From Pseudooceanicola nanhaiensis DSM 18065 (GTDB lineage Bacteria > Pseudomonadota > Alphaproteobacteria > Rhodobacterales > Rhodobacteraceae), in the NCBI RefSeq assembly GCF_000688295.1, contig NZ_JHZF01000011.1:1396288-1460287 (forward strand): DNA of 64,000 nucleotides, read 5' to 3'. This document shows positions 46,597-57,687 of the stretch, one piece after another. A program made the translations under genes and the position numbers. Position 1 is the first letter of the stretch; the number at the start of each line of letters is the position of its first letter. The notes under the pieces were generated by a model. It was not told the DNA's origin. It was given only the letters and a program-made list of their open reading frames with translations, and searched no databases.

Positions 46597-47268
46597 ATGG
46601 CCCCCGACGGCCTGCCCGACGCGCTCGGCGCATGGCGTGCGCTGCCCTTCTTCGACACCGACTGGCCCGCGATCCGCGACCGGCTCGCCGCCGAGGACCG
46701 GGTCATCCTGCCGCCGGACCACCTGCGGTTCGCGGCGCTCGAGGCGGCGCAGCCGGGCGCGGTGCGGGCGGTGATCCTCGGACAGGACCCCTACCCGACG
46801 CCGGGCCATGCGCACGGGCTGGCCTTCTCGGCCGAGGCGGATGTGCGCCCCCTGCCCCGGTCGCTGACGAACATCTACAAGGAGATGCAGGCCGACATCG
46901 GCGCCGCCCCGGACAGCGCCGACCTGCGCTTCTGGGCGCGGCAGGGGGTGCTGCTGCTGAACACCGCGCTCTCGGTTCCGGCGGGAAGTGCGGGGGGCCA
47001 TGCGAAGCTGGGCTGGGACCGGCTGACGCGGCAGGTGCTGGAGCGCCTGTCGGACCGGCCGCGGGCCTTCCTGCTCTGGGGCGGGCATGCGCAATCCTTC
47101 CGGCCGTGGATCACCGGGCCGGACCACCTCGTGCTCGCCAGCGCGCATCCCTCCCCGCTCTCGGCCCGTCGGGGGTTTTTCGGGTCGCGACCATTTTCAT
47201 CGGTGAACAAGTGGCTTACAGCAAGGGGGGAAGCGCCGATCCACTGGGCGCAAGCGGAGGCGACATGA
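46597..47268 (+). CDS. ung: Uracil-DNA glycosylase, family 1
   Basis: Ung removes uracil from DNA. The 223-residue protein contains [17 protein letters not shown] (catalytic Asp) and [10 protein letters not shown], and the C-terminal [24 protein letters not shown]-intercalation motif with the catalytic His. In most Ung the first motif reads GQDPYHGPG; here it is GQDPYPTPG, a small change at His-Gly. It sits between trpD and trpC and overlaps trpC by 4 bp (ATGA), an unusual place for a repair gene. Confidence 0.93.
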   Translation: MAPDGLPDALGAWRALPFFDTDWPAIRDRLAAEDRVILPPDHLRFAALEAAQPGAVRAVILGQDPYPTPGHAHGLAFSAEADVRPLPRSLTNIYKEMQADIGAAPDSADLRFWARQGVLLLNTALSVPAGSAGGHAKLGWDRLTRQVLERLSDRPRAFLLWGGHAQSFRPWITGPDHLVLASAHPSPLSARRGFFGSRPFSSVNKWLTARGEAPIHWAQAEAT

Positions 47269-48092
47269 CCGAAACCGTTCTGGACCGCATCAAGGCCTAC
47301 AAGCTCGAGGAGGTCGCCGCGGACAAGCAGGCAAAGCCGCTCGAAGTGGTCGAGGAGGAGGCCCGCGCCGCGCCCGCCGTCCGCCCCTTCCGGCAGGCCC
47401 TGCACGAAGCCTCGATCCGGGGCTACGGGCTGATCGCCGAGGTCAAGAAGGCCTCTCCCTCCAAGGGGCTGATCCGCGAGGATTTCGACCCCGCGACGCT
47501 GGCCGCGGCCTATGCCGAGGGCGGCGCGGCCTGCCTGTCGGTGCTGACCGACACGCCGTCGTTCCAGGGGGCGAAGGAATTCCTGTCGCAGGCGCGCGAG
47601 GCCTGCGAGCTGCCGGTCCTGCGCAAGGATTTCATCTACGACCCCTACCAGGTCGCCGAGGCCCGCGCGCTCGGGGCCGATTGCATCCTGCTGATCATGG
47701 CCTCGCTCGATGACACCCAGGCGGCCGAGCTTGAGGCGGCGGCGATGGACTGGAACATGGACGTGCTGGTCGAGGTCCACGACGAGGCCGAGATGGAGCG
47801 CGCGGCCCAGCTGAAGAGCCACCTGCTGGGCATCAACAACCGCGACCTGCACACCTTCGAGACCTCGCTCGACGTGACTAAGCGGCTGGCCCGGATGGCG
47901 GCAGAGGACAAGATCATCGTCTCCGAGAGCGGGCTTTCGACTCCCGAGGATCTGGCCGACCTCGCCCGCTACGGCGCGCGCTGCTTCCTGATCGGCGAAA
48001 GCCTGATGCGGCAGGAGGACGTGGCGGCGGCGACCAAGGCGCTGCTCTCCGGCGTGGGCACGCAGCCCGGCATGGGCGGGGGCAGCTTCTGA
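47265..48092 (+). CDS. trpC: Indole-3-glycerol phosphate synthase
   Basis: TrpC closes the indole ring in tryptophan synthesis. The 275-residue TIM-barrel enzyme shows [19 protein letters not shown] (catalytic Lys), [38 protein letters not shown] and [16 protein letters not shown], and [14 protein letters not shown]. It overlaps ung upstream, and moaC starts at its last base. Co-transcription with trpD, moaC and moeA is very likely. Confidence 0.96.
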   Translation: MTETVLDRIKAYKLEEVAADKQAKPLEVVEEEARAAPAVRPFRQALHEASIRGYGLIAEVKKASPSKGLIREDFDPATLAAAYAEGGAACLSVLTDTPSFQGAKEFLSQAREACELPVLRKDFIYDPYQVAEARALGADCILLIMASLDDTQAAELEAAAMDWNMDVLVEVHDEAEMERAAQLKSHLLGINNRDLHTFETSLDVTKRLARMAAEDKIIVSESGLSTPEDLADLARYGARCFLIGESLMRQEDVAAATKALLSGVGTQPGMGGGSF

Positions 48093-48571
48093 TGCCGCTG
48101 ACCCATTTCGACGGCAAGGGCGATGCGCACATGGTCGACGTCTCGGACAAGGACGTGACCGCGCGGGTGGCCGTGGCCGGGGGATGGGTGAAGATGGAGC
48201 GCGAGACGCTCGCGCTGATCGAGGACGGAAGGGCCAGGAAGGGCGACGTGCTGGGCGTGGCCCGGCTGGCGGGGATCATGGGGGCGAAGAAGACCCCGGA
48301 CCTGATCCCGCTCTGCCATCCGCTGCCGGTGACGAAGGTCGCCGTGGAGCTGACGCCCGACCCCGCCCTGCCCGGCGTCCGGATCGAGGCGACGGTGAAG
48401 ACCACCGGCCAGACCGGCGTCGAGATGGAGGCGCTGACCGCGGTCTCGACCGCCGCGCTCACGGTCTATGACATGTGCAAGGCGGCGGATCGCGCGATGG
48501 AGATCGGCGGGATCCGGGTGCTCGTGAAGGACGGCGGCAAGTCGGGCCGCTACGAGGCCGCCCCGCGATGA
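48092..48571 (+). CDS. moaC: Cyclic pyranopterin monophosphate synthase
   Basis: MoaC acts with MoaA in the first step of molybdenum cofactor synthesis. The 159-residue protein has [36 protein letters not shown] and [31 protein letters not shown], all standard MoaC blocks, and GGKSGRYEA at its end. The ATG shares a base with the trpC stop (TGATG), and moeA follows with a 4-bp overlap. Confidence 0.96.
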   Translation: MPLTHFDGKGDAHMVDVSDKDVTARVAVAGGWVKMERETLALIEDGRARKGDVLGVARLAGIMGAKKTPDLIPLCHPLPVTKVAVELTPDPALPGVRIEATVKTTGQTGVEMEALTAVSTAALTVYDMCKAADRAMEIGGIRVLVKDGGKSGRYEAAPR

Positions 48572-49740
48572 TCTCGGTCGAGGCGGCGCTTTCCGGGCTG
48601 TTCGGCCTCGTCTCGCCCCTCGGGACCGAACAGGTGGCGCTGACCCGGGCCAACGGGCGGGTGCTGGCCGAGGACGTGATCGCGCGCCGCGACCAGCCGC
48701 CCTTCGCCGGCTCGGCCATGGACGGGTATGCCGTGATCGCGGCCGAGGCGCGCCCCGGCGCGCGCTTCCGGGTGATCGGCGAGTCGGCCGCGGGCGCGCG
48801 GTTCGCGGGACGGGTCTCGCCCGGGGAGGCGGTCCGGATCTTCACCGGGGCGCCGGTGCCCGAGGGCGCGGACCGCGTGGTGATCCAGGAAGACGTCGAG
48901 GCCGCGGGCGACATGATCACCCTCACCGAGGGGCTCGACGAGGGGCCGCACATCCGCCCCGCGGGCGGCGATTTCCGCATCGGCGACCGGATCGCCGCGC
49001 CGCGGCGCCTGACGCCCGCGGACGTGGCGCTGGCGGCCTCGATGAACCACCCCGTGCTCACCGTCACGCGCCGTCCCGCGGTCGCCCTGATCTCGACCGG
49101 GGACGAGCTGGTGATGCCGGGAGAGACGCCGGGGCCGGACCAGATCGTCGCCTCGAACACCTTCGGGCTGAAGGCGCTGCTCGACGCCGAGGGGGCCGAG
49201 GCCCGCATCCTGCCCGCCGCGCGGGACACCGAGGCGAGCCTGCGCATGGCCTTCGAACTGGCCGGGAGCGCGGACCTGATCGTCACCATCGGCGGCGCCT
49301 CGGTGGGCGATCACGACCTAGTCGGCAAGGTGGCCGCCGACCTCGGGCTCGACCGTGCCTTCTGGAAGGTCGCGATGCGGCCGGGCAAGCCGCTGATGGC
49401 CGGCAAGCTCGGCGGCGTGCCGATGATCGGCCTGCCGGGCAACCCCGTCTCGGCCATGGTCTGCGGCCATGTCTTCCTGCGCCCGGTCATCCGGGCCATG
49501 CTGGGCCTGCCCGCCCGCGCGCTCGAGACCGCCTCCGCCCGGCTGGCCGCGCCCCTGGCCGCGAACGGGCCGCGCACCCACTACATGCGCGCCGAGATGA
49601 CGCCCGAGGGGATCCGCCCCTTCTCGTCCCAGGACAGCGCGCTCCTGTCGGTCCTGTCCCGTGCGGACACCTTCCTCGTGCGCCCGCCGGACGCGCCCGC
49701 CGCCGCGGCGGGCGAGACCGTCGCCTGCCTGCACATCTGA
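48568..49740 (+). CDS. moeA: Molybdopterin molybdenumtransferase
   Basis: MoeA inserts molybdate into adenylylated molybdopterin. The 390-residue protein contains [70 protein letters not shown], and [14 protein letters not shown] (the MPT-binding GGASVGD). [17 protein letters not shown] and the C-terminal beta-barrel complete the family pattern. ATG at 48568 overlaps the moaC stop. The convergent trkH gene ends 4 bp downstream. Confidence 0.96.
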   Translation: MISVEAALSGLFGLVSPLGTEQVALTRANGRVLAEDVIARRDQPPFAGSAMDGYAVIAAEARPGARFRVIGESAAGARFAGRVSPGEAVRIFTGAPVPEGADRVVIQEDVEAAGDMITLTEGLDEGPHIRPAGGDFRIGDRIAAPRRLTPADVALAASMNHPVLTVTRRPAVALISTGDELVMPGETPGPDQIVASNTFGLKALLDAEGAEARILPAARDTEASLRMAFELAGSADLIVTIGGASVGDHDLVGKVAADLGLDRAFWKVAMRPGKPLMAGKLGGVPMIGLPGNPVSAMVCGHVFLRPVIRAMLGLPARALETASARLAAPLAANGPRTHYMRAEMTPEGIRPFSSQDSALLSVLSRADTFLVRPPDAPAAAAGETVACLHI

Positions 49741-49744
49741 GCGC

Positions 49745-51163
49745 TCAGGCCCAGGCGCGCCAGAAGGCCGGGGTGAAGAGGACGAAGACCGTCATCAGCT
49801 CGAGCCGCCCGACATACATGCCGAAGGCGAGAAGCCATTTCGCGCCCTCCGGCAGGGTCGCGAAATTGCCCGCGGGTCCGATGATCGTGCCGACGCCCGG
49901 GCCCACGTTCGTCACCGCGGTCAGCGCGCCGCTGAAGGCGGTGTCGGTGTCGAGCCCGTAGAAGGCCAGCAGCACCGCCAGCACCGCGATGGTCAGCACG
50001 TAGAGCGTGAAGAACACGATCACCCCGTCGACCACGTCGGGCGCGACGGTGCGCCCCTCGTAGCGGATGGCCCTGAGCGAATGCGGCATGAAGATGCGCT
50101 GCACATAGGCCCGGAGCGCCAGCCAGAAGATGATCCAGCGCATCGTCTTCGCCCCGCCCGCGGTCGAGCCGGTGCAGCCCCCCGCGATGGTCAGCGTGAC
50201 GAAGACGGCGATCGCGAAGCCGCCCCAGGTGGTGTAGTCGGTGGTCGCGAAGCCGGTCGTGGTGACCACCGAGATCACGTTAAAGGCCACGAGGGTGAGC
50301 GCCCGGAACGGCGCCATGCCGTCGGTCAGCACCAGCCAGAAGGTCAGCAGGAGGATCACGGCGACGAGGAACGTGAGGAGCGTGCGGACCTGCTCGCTCC
50401 GGACCCGGCCGCCGCGCAGGACCCGGATGTACCAGGCGAAGGGCAGCCCCCCCGCGAGCATGAAGAGCGTGCCGGCCCATTGCAGGTAGTAGCTCTCGAA
50501 ATGGCCGAACGAGGCGTCCGAGGTCGAATATCCCCCGGTCGACAGGGTGGTGAGCGCATGCGCGATGGCCTCGAACGGGGTCATGCCGCCGCCCAGGTAG
50601 GCCAGCGCGCAGATCGCCGTCAGCCCGAGGTAGACCCAGAAGGTCGCAACGGCGAAACGGGCGGCGCTCGCCATCTCCTTGTCGCCCGTGTCCGAGCTTT
50701 CGGTGCGGAAGAGCTGCATCCCCCCGACCCGCAGCATCGGCAGGAAGGCGATCCCCGTCACCACGAAGCCGACCCCGCCGATCCATTGCAGCAGCGCCCG
50801 CCACAGCAGGATCCCGTGCGCCGTGGTGTCGAGCCCGGCCATCACGGTCGAGCCGGTGGTGGTGATCCCCGACATCGCCTCGAAGAAGGCGTCGGTGAAC
50901 GTGAGCTGCCACAGCCAGAGCGGCAGCGCCCCCACGCTCGCCCCGGTGATCCAGACGGTGGCGGTCAGCAGGAAGGTGTGCAGACGATGCACCGGGAAGA
51001 GCCGGTTCACCTGGGTCAGGCAGACCATGGCCCCGAGCGGGATCGCCACGAAGGCGGATTCGAGAAAGATCGTGCGCGTGTCCGCGAAGAGCACGGCGAC
51101 AAGCAGCATGACCGCCCCCATCACCGAGACCACAGCGCCGTTGATAAAGACGACGAAGTTCAA
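49745..51163 (-). CDS. trkH: TrkH-family potassium uptake protein
   Basis: This is the membrane subunit of the Trk potassium channel/transporter. The 472-residue protein has about ten helices organised as four M1-P-M2 repeats. The selectivity-filter Gly residues occur in GITTTGSTVM, TLSTGGYSTS, VTTTGFATTD and TNVGPGVGTI. The TrkA-type regulatory subunit is not nearby. It converges on moeA and is divergent from lexA (about 155 bp between starts). Confidence 0.93.
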   Translation of the reverse strand: MNFVVFINGAVVSVMGAVMLLVAVLFADTRTIFLESAFVAIPLGAMVCLTQVNRLFPVHRLHTFLLTATVWITGASVGALPLWLWQLTFTDAFFEAMSGITTTGSTVMAGLDTTAHGILLWRALLQWIGGVGFVVTGIAFLPMLRVGGMQLFRTESSDTGDKEMASAARFAVATFWVYLGLTAICALAYLGGGMTPFEAIAHALTTLSTGGYSTSDASFGHFESYYLQWAGTLFMLAGGLPFAWYIRVLRGGRVRSEQVRTLLTFLVAVILLLTFWLVLTDGMAPFRALTLVAFNVISVVTTTGFATTDYTTWGGFAIAVFVTLTIAGGCTGSTAGGAKTMRWIIFWLALRAYVQRIFMPHSLRAIRYEGRTVAPDVVDGVIVFFTLYVLTIAVLAVLLAFYGLDTDTAFSGALTAVTNVGPGVGTIIGPAGNFATLPEGAKWLLAFGMYVGRLELMTVFVLFTPAFWRAWA

Positions 51164-51256
51164 GAAACGCCTCCCGGGCCGGATGCCCTGCGCGCGACTC
51201 CTATGCGCCTAAACCGTGGCAATGACCAGTGGTCGCACGCGGGGGCGGCGGCGACG

Positions 51257-51285
51257 TTGACACAAATCGGGAACATGTGTAGAAC
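51257..51285 (+). promoter_or_regulatory. lexA promoter with SOS box
   Basis: TTGACA (51257-51262) is a perfect -35. After 17 bp, TAGAAC (51280-51285) is a possible -10. The alphaproteobacterial LexA operator GAAC-N7-GAAC sits at 51271-51285, overlapping the -10, which would give autorepression of lexA as expected. Confidence 0.88.
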
Positions 51286-51318
51286 AAAACAAAATGGACA
51301 AAATGTGGGACGCCGGCC

Positions 51319-52017
51319 ATGCTGACCAAGAAGCAGCTAGATCTACTTGAATTCATTCATAAACGGGTGCAGCGCGACGGCGTGCCGCCGTCCTTCGACG
51401 AGATGAAGGAGGCGCTGGACCTGCGCTCCAAGTCCGGCATCCACCGGCTGATCACGGCGCTCGAGGAACGCGGCTTCATCCGCCGTCTGGCGCACCGCGC
51501 CCGCGCGATCGAGATCGTGAAACTGCCCGAAAGCCTGGGCGGCGACGCCGCCGTGCACACCGCCCGGGTGATCGAGGGCGGCGCCCCCGATCCGGCGGAC
51601 CGCCCCGGCCGCGCGCAGGGTGTCGCGGTCGATGCGATGGAGCTGCCGGTGATGGGCCGGATCGCCGCCGGTGTCCCGATCGAGGCGATCGCCCAGGTCT
51701 CGCATCACGTGGCGGTGCCGGGCTCGATGCTCTCGGGACGCGGCGAGCATTACGCGCTCGAAGTGCGCGGCGATTCGATGATCGACGCCGGGATCAACGA
51801 CGGCGACGTCGTGGTGGTGCGTGAAACCTCGACCGCCGACAACGGCGACATCGTCGTGGCGCTGGTGCAGGACCAGGAGGCGACGCTGAAACGCTTCTTC
51901 CGGCGCGGCGACAAGATCGAGCTGGTCGCCGCGAACCCGGCCTACGAAACGCGGGTGCTGCCCTCTCACATGGTCAAGGTGCAGGGCCGGCTCGTCGGGC
52001 TGATCCGCACCTACTGA
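51319..52017 (+). CDS. lexA: SOS-response repressor LexA
   Basis: LexA represses DNA-damage genes and self-cleaves upon RecA activation. The 232-residue protein begins [29 protein letters not shown], the winged-helix DNA-binding domain. [13 protein letters not shown] contains the Ala-Gly cleavage bond. The catalytic dyad is Ser in [11 protein letters not shown] and Lys in EATLKRFF. An SOS box lies in its promoter. Its 3' end overlaps comEC, which is convergent, by 7 bp. Confidence 0.97.
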   Translation: MLTKKQLDLLEFIHKRVQRDGVPPSFDEMKEALDLRSKSGIHRLITALEERGFIRRLAHRARAIEIVKLPESLGGDAAVHTARVIEGGAPDPADRPGRAQGVAVDAMELPVMGRIAAGVPIEAIAQVSHHVAVPGSMLSGRGEHYALEVRGDSMIDAGINDGDVVVVRETSTADNGDIVVALVQDQEATLKRFFRRGDKIELVAANPAYETRVLPSHMVKVQGRLVGLIRTY

Positions 52018-54053
52018 CCGGACGCCGCATCGTCCGAAAGTCCAGGGGCCGCTCCCGACCAGGGGCGGCCCCGTCCGCTTGGCGCGGTGCCGAACAGGCC
52101 CCAAACCTTGCCGTCGGTCTTCATCGCCAGCGCGCCCGAGCGTGCCAGCCGGTCGCTGTCGAGGACGAGGCAACCGTCGAGCTCGGGCGCCGGGGCGTTG
52201 GTGACCAGCAGCGCGGCACCCTCGCAGGATGTCAGGCCCGCCACCGTCTTCCGCCCCGTCACATGGCGGACGAGGTCCGGCGGCACCAGCTGCCAGCGCG
52301 CGGCCGCGACCTCCTGCGGGACCGGGTCGCCGTCGTTCTCGAGCCATTGGTCCGCGATGAAGCCCGCGCCGCGCGCGCGGGACAGCGCCCGCCCCTCCGC
52401 CGTCATCACGCCCACGAGCCCGCCGGTTTCGGCCACCAGCACCCTCGGCCGCTCGGCGCCGTGCCAGAGGACGAGCGCCACGGCGAGCGGTCCGATGCCC
52501 GCCAGCCGCAGCCGCCCCTGCCAGAGGCAGAGCATCAGCCCCCCGAAGGCCATCATCGGCAGCACCTCGGGCGGCGGCGCGGGAATGTAGCTGAGGGCCA
52601 GCGGGCTCTCCGCCACCCGGGAGGCGACGAAGAGGATCCAGTCGAGCCCCAGCCCCATCACCGTCAGCGCGATCGCCTCCAGCCCGAGCGGCATCAGCAG
52701 CGCCGCGACCACCGCCGCGGGCATGACGAGCACGCCCATCACCGGCACGGCTGTCAGGTTCGCGATCAGCCCCAGCCGGGCGTGGATGTTGAAATGCGCC
52801 GCCGCCACCGGCGCCGTGGCCGCCCCCGCCACGGCCGAGGAGATCACCACCGCCAGCACCGGGGCGAGCCAGCGCGGCGCCCGCCTGCCCTCGCGCTCCC
52901 GGAGCGCGCCGAAGACCGCGACCAGCGCGACCGTCGCCGCGAAGGACATCTGGAATCCCGGACCCAGCAAGGCCTCGGGCCGCAGTGCCAGCACGATCAG
53001 CGCGGCCAGCGCCACGGCCCGCAGGCTCAGCGCCCGGCGGTCGGCCAGCAACGCGGCGAGCGCCACGGCGACCATGACGAAGGCCCGTTCCGTCGCGACA
53101 TTGCCGCCCGAGAGCGCGAGATAGGCCCCCGCCGCCCCGAGCGCCGCGAGGGCGGCGATCTTGTGCAGCGGCCAGCGCAGCGCCGCCCAGGGCCAGAGCG
53201 CCAGCAACAGCCGGACGGCGCCGAAGACGAAGCCGGCCAGAAGCCCCATGTGCAGCCCCGAGATCGCCAGCAGATGCGCGAGGTTCGAGGCGCGCAGGCG
53301 GGCCGAGACCTCCTCTCCGATGCCGGACCTGTCGCCGGTCATCAGGGCGGCGGCGAAATCGCCGGTCTGTCCCGGCAGGGCGGCGCGGACGCGGTCGGCC
53401 ACCGCCATCCGGGCGCGGAAGAGCCGGGTCTCTCCGGGCGTGGGCGGGGCCAGGTCCAGCACCGGCACGCGGGTGTAGCCGACGGCGCCGAGCTTCAGGA
53501 ACCAGGCGTGGCGGCGGAAGTCGAAGCCGCCGGGCTCGACCGGTCCGCCCGGCGGCGAGAGATGCGCGGTGGCGATCACCGTGGCGCCGGGGCGCGGGTC
53601 GATCCAGCGCTGGTCCCCGTGCAGCGCGATCCGCACGCGGCGCGGCGTGTCCTCAGGCGCGACCTCGGCCAGCCGCACCCGGTCCAGCGTCAGCCGCGGC
53701 ACGTCCGAGGCCGAGCGGTCGATCCCCACGATCCGCCCCTCGACCGGCCCGTAATAGCGCCAGCCCTGCACCGGCCCCGCCACCAGCGCCGTGCGCCCGG
53801 CCCCGGCCAGGACGCCGAGCGACGCGAGCGCGAGCGCCCAGAGGACGGGCTGCACCAGGCCCCGGACCCTCAGCGCCAGCAGGGTGGCGAGGACGAACAC
53901 GCCGCCGAGCGCGGCCAGCATCCCGGCCCGGGGCTCCGACGGCAGCCAGAAATAGACCCCGATCCCGATGCCGAAGGCGACCGGAGCCCAGGGGAAGAGA
54001 TGCCCCCTCTGCGCCGCCAGCACGGCGGCCATGGCCCCGGCCAGGCGCAGCAC
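52011..54053 (-). CDS. comEC: ComEC/Rec2-family competence membrane protein
   Basis: ComEC forms the inner-membrane channel for DNA uptake. The 680-residue protein has an N-terminal OB-like DUF4131 region (about 80-200), the competence domain with [15 protein letters not shown] and many helices, and a C-terminal part where a metallo-beta-lactamase-like domain would be. Here that part ([22 protein letters not shown]...) lacks the usual HxHxDH motif, as in many alphaproteobacteria. The start codon is GTG at 54053; an ATG seven codons later is possible. It is convergent with lexA. Confidence 0.92.
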   Translation of the reverse strand: MLRLAGAMAAVLAAQRGHLFPWAPVAFGIGIGVYFWLPSEPRAGMLAALGGVFVLATLLALRVRGLVQPVLWALALASLGVLAGAGRTALVAGPVQGWRYYGPVEGRIVGIDRSASDVPRLTLDRVRLAEVAPEDTPRRVRIALHGDQRWIDPRPGATVIATAHLSPPGGPVEPGGFDFRRHAWFLKLGAVGYTRVPVLDLAPPTPGETRLFRARMAVADRVRAALPGQTGDFAAALMTGDRSGIGEEVSARLRASNLAHLLAISGLHMGLLAGFVFGAVRLLLALWPWAALRWPLHKIAALAALGAAGAYLALSGGNVATERAFVMVAVALAALLADRRALSLRAVALAALIVLALRPEALLGPGFQMSFAATVALVAVFGALREREGRRAPRWLAPVLAVVISSAVAGAATAPVAAAHFNIHARLGLIANLTAVPVMGVLVMPAAVVAALLMPLGLEAIALTVMGLGLDWILFVASRVAESPLALSYIPAPPPEVLPMMAFGGLMLCLWQGRLRLAGIGPLAVALVLWHGAERPRVLVAETGGLVGVMTAEGRALSRARGAGFIADQWLENDGDPVPQEVAAARWQLVPPDLVRHVTGRKTVAGLTSCEGAALLVTNAPAPELDGCLVLDSDRLARSGALAMKTDGKVWGLFGTAPSGRGRPWSGAAPGLSDDAASGQ

Positions 54054-54183
54054 TTGTCACCCCCTCAAGGCGTCGATAGACAGGCGCCGACGCTAGCCCG
54101 CGCGTGGTTAGCAACTGGTTAATCGAGATAGTCAAACCGGGGCGGCGCGGGGCCCGCGCCCTCCGGAGGTCCGGAGTCCGCGC

Positions 54184-55587
54184 ATGAGCGAACAGATCGT
54201 CACCCGCTTCGCCCCGTCCCCCACGGGATACCTGCACATCGGCGGCGCGCGCACGGCGCTCTTCAACTGGCTCTTCGCCCGTGGCCGCGGGGGGCGGTTC
54301 CTGCTGCGGATCGAGGACACGGACAAGGCGCGCTCCACGCCCGAGGCGACGCAGGCGATCCTCGACGGGATGGCATGGCTGGGGCTCGACCATGACGGCG
54401 ACGTGGTGAGCCAGGCGGCCGGCGCAGAGCGTCACCACGCGGTGGCGATGGAGATGCTGGCGAAGGGCCACGCCTACAAGTGCTTCTCGACGCAGGAGGA
54501 GATCGCGGCCTTCCGCGATCAGGCCAAGGCCGAGGGCCGGTCGACCCTCTTCCGCTCGCCCTGGCGCGAGGCCGATCCCGCCACCTACCCCGACGCGCCT
54601 TTCGTGATCCGCCTGAAGGCCCCGCAGGAGGGCGCCACGGTGATCGCCGACCGGGTGCAGGGCGACGTGACGATCCGCAACGACCAGCTCGACGACATGG
54701 TGCTGCTGCGCTCGGACGGCTCGCCGGTCTACATGCTGGCGGTGGTGGTGGACGATCACGACATGGGCGTGACCCACGTGATCCGGGGCGACGACCATCT
54801 GAACAATGCCGCGCGGCAGATGCAGATCTACCACGCCATGGGCTGGGACGTGCCGGTCTGGGCGCATATCCCGCTGATCCACGGGCCGGACGGCAAGAAG
54901 CTCTCGAAACGCCACGGGGCGCTCGGGGTCGAGGAATACCGCGCCATGGGCTACCCGGCGGCCGGTATGCGCAACTACCTCGCACGGCTCGGCTGGAGCC
55001 ACGGGGACGACGAATTCTTCACCGACGCGCAGGCGCAGGAATGGTTCGGGCTGGAGGGAATCGGGAAATCCGCCGCCCGCTTCGATTTCAAGAAACTCGA
55101 GAACCTCTGCGGCCAGCACATCGCCGCCAGCGACGACGCCGCACTGCTGCACGAACTCGACGGCTTCCTCGCCGTCACGGATCAGCCGGCGCTGGAGGGT
55201 GTCGCGCGGGAGCGTGTCTCGGCCGCGATGCCGTTTCTCAAGGAACGCGCGAAGACGTTCCCGGAACTGCTTGAAAAGGCGCATTTCGCCACTGCGGAGC
55301 GGCCCATCGAACCGGACGAGAAATCGGCGAAATCGCTCGACGATCAAACGCGTGCTTTGTTCATGGAATTGACGCCGCACCTGCAAAATGCTAGCTGGTC
55401 GCGTGATGAACTGGAGGGCGTTCTGAATGGGTTTGCCGAAGCGCGGGAAACCAAATTCGGCAAGCTGGCAGCGCCGTTGCGCGCCGCGCTCGCGGGACGT
55501 TCCGCAACTCCAAGCGTATTCGACATGATGATCGTCCTGGGCCGGGAGGAAACGCTGGCCCGGATCACCGAGGCCGCGGAAGCCTGA
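54184..55587 (+). CDS. gltX: Glutamyl-tRNA synthetase
   Basis: This class I synthetase charges tRNA-Glu (and possibly tRNA-Gln before amidation). The 467-residue protein begins [24 protein letters not shown], containing the HIGH motif as HIGG, and has the KMSKS loop as KKLSKRHGA. There is no zinc-binding Cys cluster, consistent with many alphaproteobacterial enzymes. The last third is the helical anticodon-binding domain. It starts 130 bp from the divergent comEC start and is followed by gltA on the same strand. Confidence 0.95.
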   Translation: MSEQIVTRFAPSPTGYLHIGGARTALFNWLFARGRGGRFLLRIEDTDKARSTPEATQAILDGMAWLGLDHDGDVVSQAAGAERHHAVAMEMLAKGHAYKCFSTQEEIAAFRDQAKAEGRSTLFRSPWREADPATYPDAPFVIRLKAPQEGATVIADRVQGDVTIRNDQLDDMVLLRSDGSPVYMLAVVVDDHDMGVTHVIRGDDHLNNAARQMQIYHAMGWDVPVWAHIPLIHGPDGKKLSKRHGALGVEEYRAMGYPAAGMRNYLARLGWSHGDDEFFTDAQAQEWFGLEGIGKSAARFDFKKLENLCGQHIAASDDAALLHELDGFLAVTDQPALEGVARERVSAAMPFLKERAKTFPELLEKAHFATAERPIEPDEKSAKSLDDQTRALFMELTPHLQNASWSRDELEGVLNGFAEARETKFGKLAAPLRAALAGRSATPSVFDMMIVLGREETLARITEAAEA

Positions 55588-55680
55588 GCCGCCGCGCCCG
55601 AGATTAACCGCCTCGCAAGACGCGGTCACATATGGAAAGGCGCCAGCCCCGGCCGGCGCGGGAACAGAGGAAGGTACGAC

Positions 55681-56976
55681 ATGGCAGACACGAACAAAAA
55701 GGCAACGCTCTCCATCGGGAACGAGAGCTACGACCTGCCGATCCTTTCGCCGACCGAAGGCCCCGACGTCGTCGACGTGCGCAAGCTCTATGGCCAGGCC
55801 GACGTCTTCACCTATGACCCCGGCTTCACGTCCACGGCGTCCTGCGACAGCGCGATCACCTATATCGACGGCGAGGAAGGCATCCTGCTGCACCGCGGCT
55901 ACCCGATTGACCAGCTGGCCGAGAAATCGCACTTCCTCGAGGTCTGCTACCTGCTGCTCTACGGGGAACTGCCGACCGCGGCCCAGCTCGAGGATTTCGA
56001 GAGCCGGGTGACCAACCACACCATGGTGCACGAGCAGATGCACCGGTTCTTCACCGGCTTCCGCCGGGACGCGCACCCGATGGCGATCATGACCGGCGTG
56101 GTCGGCGCGATGTCGGCCTTCTACCACGATTCGACCGACATCCATGATCCCTGGCACCGCGAGGTCGCCTCGATCCGCCTGATCGCGAAGATGCCGACGA
56201 TCGCGGCGATGGCCTACAAGTACTCGATCGGCCAGCCCTTCGTGTATCCGCGCAACGATCTGGACTTCGCGGGCAACTTCCTGCGGATGTGCTTCAGCGT
56301 GCCGGCCGAGGATTACCAGGTGAACCCGATCCTCTCGCGCGCGATGGACCGGATCTTCACCCTGCATGCCGATCACGAGCAGAACGCCTCCACCTCCACG
56401 GTGCGGCTGGCCTCCTCCTCGGGCGCGAACCCCTTTGCCTGCATCGCGGCCGGCATCGCCTGCCTCTGGGGCCCGGCGCATGGTGGCGCGAACCAGGCGG
56501 CGCTCGAAAGCCTGAAGGAAATCGGCACCCCGGACCGCATCCCCGAGATGCTGGCCCGTGCCAAGGACAAGGACGATCCGTTCCGCCTGATGGGCTTCGG
56601 CCACCGGGTCTACAAGAACTTCGACCCGCGCGCGAAGGTGATGAAGCAATCCGCGGACGAGGTGCTCGACCTGCTGGGGGTGGAGAACAACCCGATCCTC
56701 GCCGTGGCCAAGGAAGTCGAGAAGCAGGCGCTGGCAGACGATTACTTCGTCGACCGCAAGCTCTTCCCGAACGTGGACTTCTATTCGGGCATCATCCTCG
56801 AGGCCATGGGCTTCCCGACCTCGATGTTCACCCCGATCTTCGCGGTGTCCCGCACCGTCGGCTGGGTCAGCCAGTGGAAAGAGATGATCGAGGATCCGGC
56901 GATGAAGATCGGCCGTCCGCGCCAGCTCTACACCGGCCCGTCGCAGCGCGACTACGTGGACGTGGAAAACCGCTGA
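55681..56976 (+). CDS. gltA: Citrate synthase, type II
   Basis: This enzyme condenses oxaloacetate with acetyl-CoA, the entry step of the TCA cycle. The 431-residue protein has the N-terminal beta-rich extension of gram-negative hexameric enzymes. The catalytic residues lie in [26 protein letters not shown] (first His region), [12 protein letters not shown] (His), and [16 protein letters not shown]. Asp lies in [13 protein letters not shown]. An AGGAAGG-type ribosome site precedes the ATG. A strong stem-loop follows the stop. Confidence 0.97.
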   Translation: MADTNKKATLSIGNESYDLPILSPTEGPDVVDVRKLYGQADVFTYDPGFTSTASCDSAITYIDGEEGILLHRGYPIDQLAEKSHFLEVCYLLLYGELPTAAQLEDFESRVTNHTMVHEQMHRFFTGFRRDAHPMAIMTGVVGAMSAFYHDSTDIHDPWHREVASIRLIAKMPTIAAMAYKYSIGQPFVYPRNDLDFAGNFLRMCFSVPAEDYQVNPILSRAMDRIFTLHADHEQNASTSTVRLASSSGANPFACIAAGIACLWGPAHGGANQAALESLKEIGTPDRIPEMLARAKDKDDPFRLMGFGHRVYKNFDPRAKVMKQSADEVLDLLGVENNPILAVAKEVEKQALADDYFVDRKLFPNVDFYSGIILEAMGFPTSMFTPIFAVSRTVGWVSQWKEMIEDPAMKIGRPRQLYTGPSQRDYVDVENR

Positions 56977-57003
56977 GGCGTCCGGACAGGACCGAGGGAC
57001 CGA

Positions 57004-57032
57004 AAGGGGGCGCCAGTGGCGCCCCCTTCTTC
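57004..57032 (+). terminator. Intrinsic terminator of gltA
   Basis: A 9-bp perfect stem gggggcgcc/ggcgccccc with loop agt (57006-57026) is followed by ttcttcatt. This is a likely Rho-independent terminator 29 bp after the gltA stop. Confidence 0.8.
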
Positions 57033-57186
57033 ATTCGATCCGCAGGGGCGTTCCGACAGCGGCGACAATCCGGCGCGCACGCGGCCCTTGTCGCATGGAG
57101 CTGAACGCTCGCTCGGCAGGGCTTGCAGGGTCGATTGCCTCCGCTAGAGTGCCGCCATTGCCGATTTCGACTCCCGGGATTTCCGA

Positions 57187-57579
57187 ATGCTCATTGCCCT
57201 TTTCGCGCTCATTGCGCTCGCTTCCGTCGTGACGTTCGACGTGACCGACGCGACAGGGGCGGAAGGCGCGGAGCCGTCGACGGCCCGGCCGGAGGACCCG
57301 GGGCCCACGATGCCCGCCCGGCTTGCGGCCCTGTGCAGGCGGAGCGCACCGGCCGGGGACCATGTCGTGGTCACCGATCTCGAACGGACCCGCCGGGAGG
57401 GCGACATGCTGGTGCTGGAATACGACCGCGCCCTGCCCGTTCCGGACCTGCGGCTGGAACATGCCCCGGGCCGGAGCACGCTCTTCGCCAACGACCGCCT
57501 CGTGCTCGAGGTCCGCGGCCGCGGATCGCGCCTCAGCCTCTCCGAGATCGGCCTGCGGGGGGTCGTCCCGCACGCATGA
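57187..57579 (+). CDS. Small hypothetical exported or anchored protein
   Basis: This 130-residue protein has an N-terminal hydrophobic helix (LIALFALIALASVV) that could be a signal peptide or membrane anchor, an acidic/Pro-rich middle and a basic, Arg/Leu-rich C-terminal half with beta-strand character (HVVVTDLERTRREGDMLVLEY). I do not recognise a family; the DVTDATGAEGAEP segment is only loosely reminiscent of other Rhodobacterales exported proteins. The stop codon falls inside the first unit of a 39-bp tandem repeat. It stands between gltA and a crotonase gene. Confidence 0.5.
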   Translation: MLIALFALIALASVVTFDVTDATGAEGAEPSTARPEDPGPTMPARLAALCRRSAPAGDHVVVTDLERTRREGDMLVLEYDRALPVPDLRLEHAPGRSTLFANDRLVLEVRGRGSRLSLSEIGLRGVVPHA

Positions 57580-57660
57580 GCGTGCCGGGCGCATCTTGAG
57601 GCCGTCCCGCACGCATAAGCGTGCCGGGCGCATCTTGAGGCCGTCCCGCACGCGTGAGCG
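57564..57660. repeat. 39-bp tandem repeat, two full units plus a partial third
   Basis: Units start at 57564, 57603 and 57642, and differ by only one or two bases. Each contains a palindromic gcacgcatgagcgtgc hairpin. The first unit includes the last codons and stop of the small hypothetical gene. The array lies between two convergent genes and could serve as a bidirectional terminator or vary in copy number. Confidence 0.85.
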
Positions 57661-57687
57661 GGCGGGGGCGGTCTTCCGGTCCCGCCC

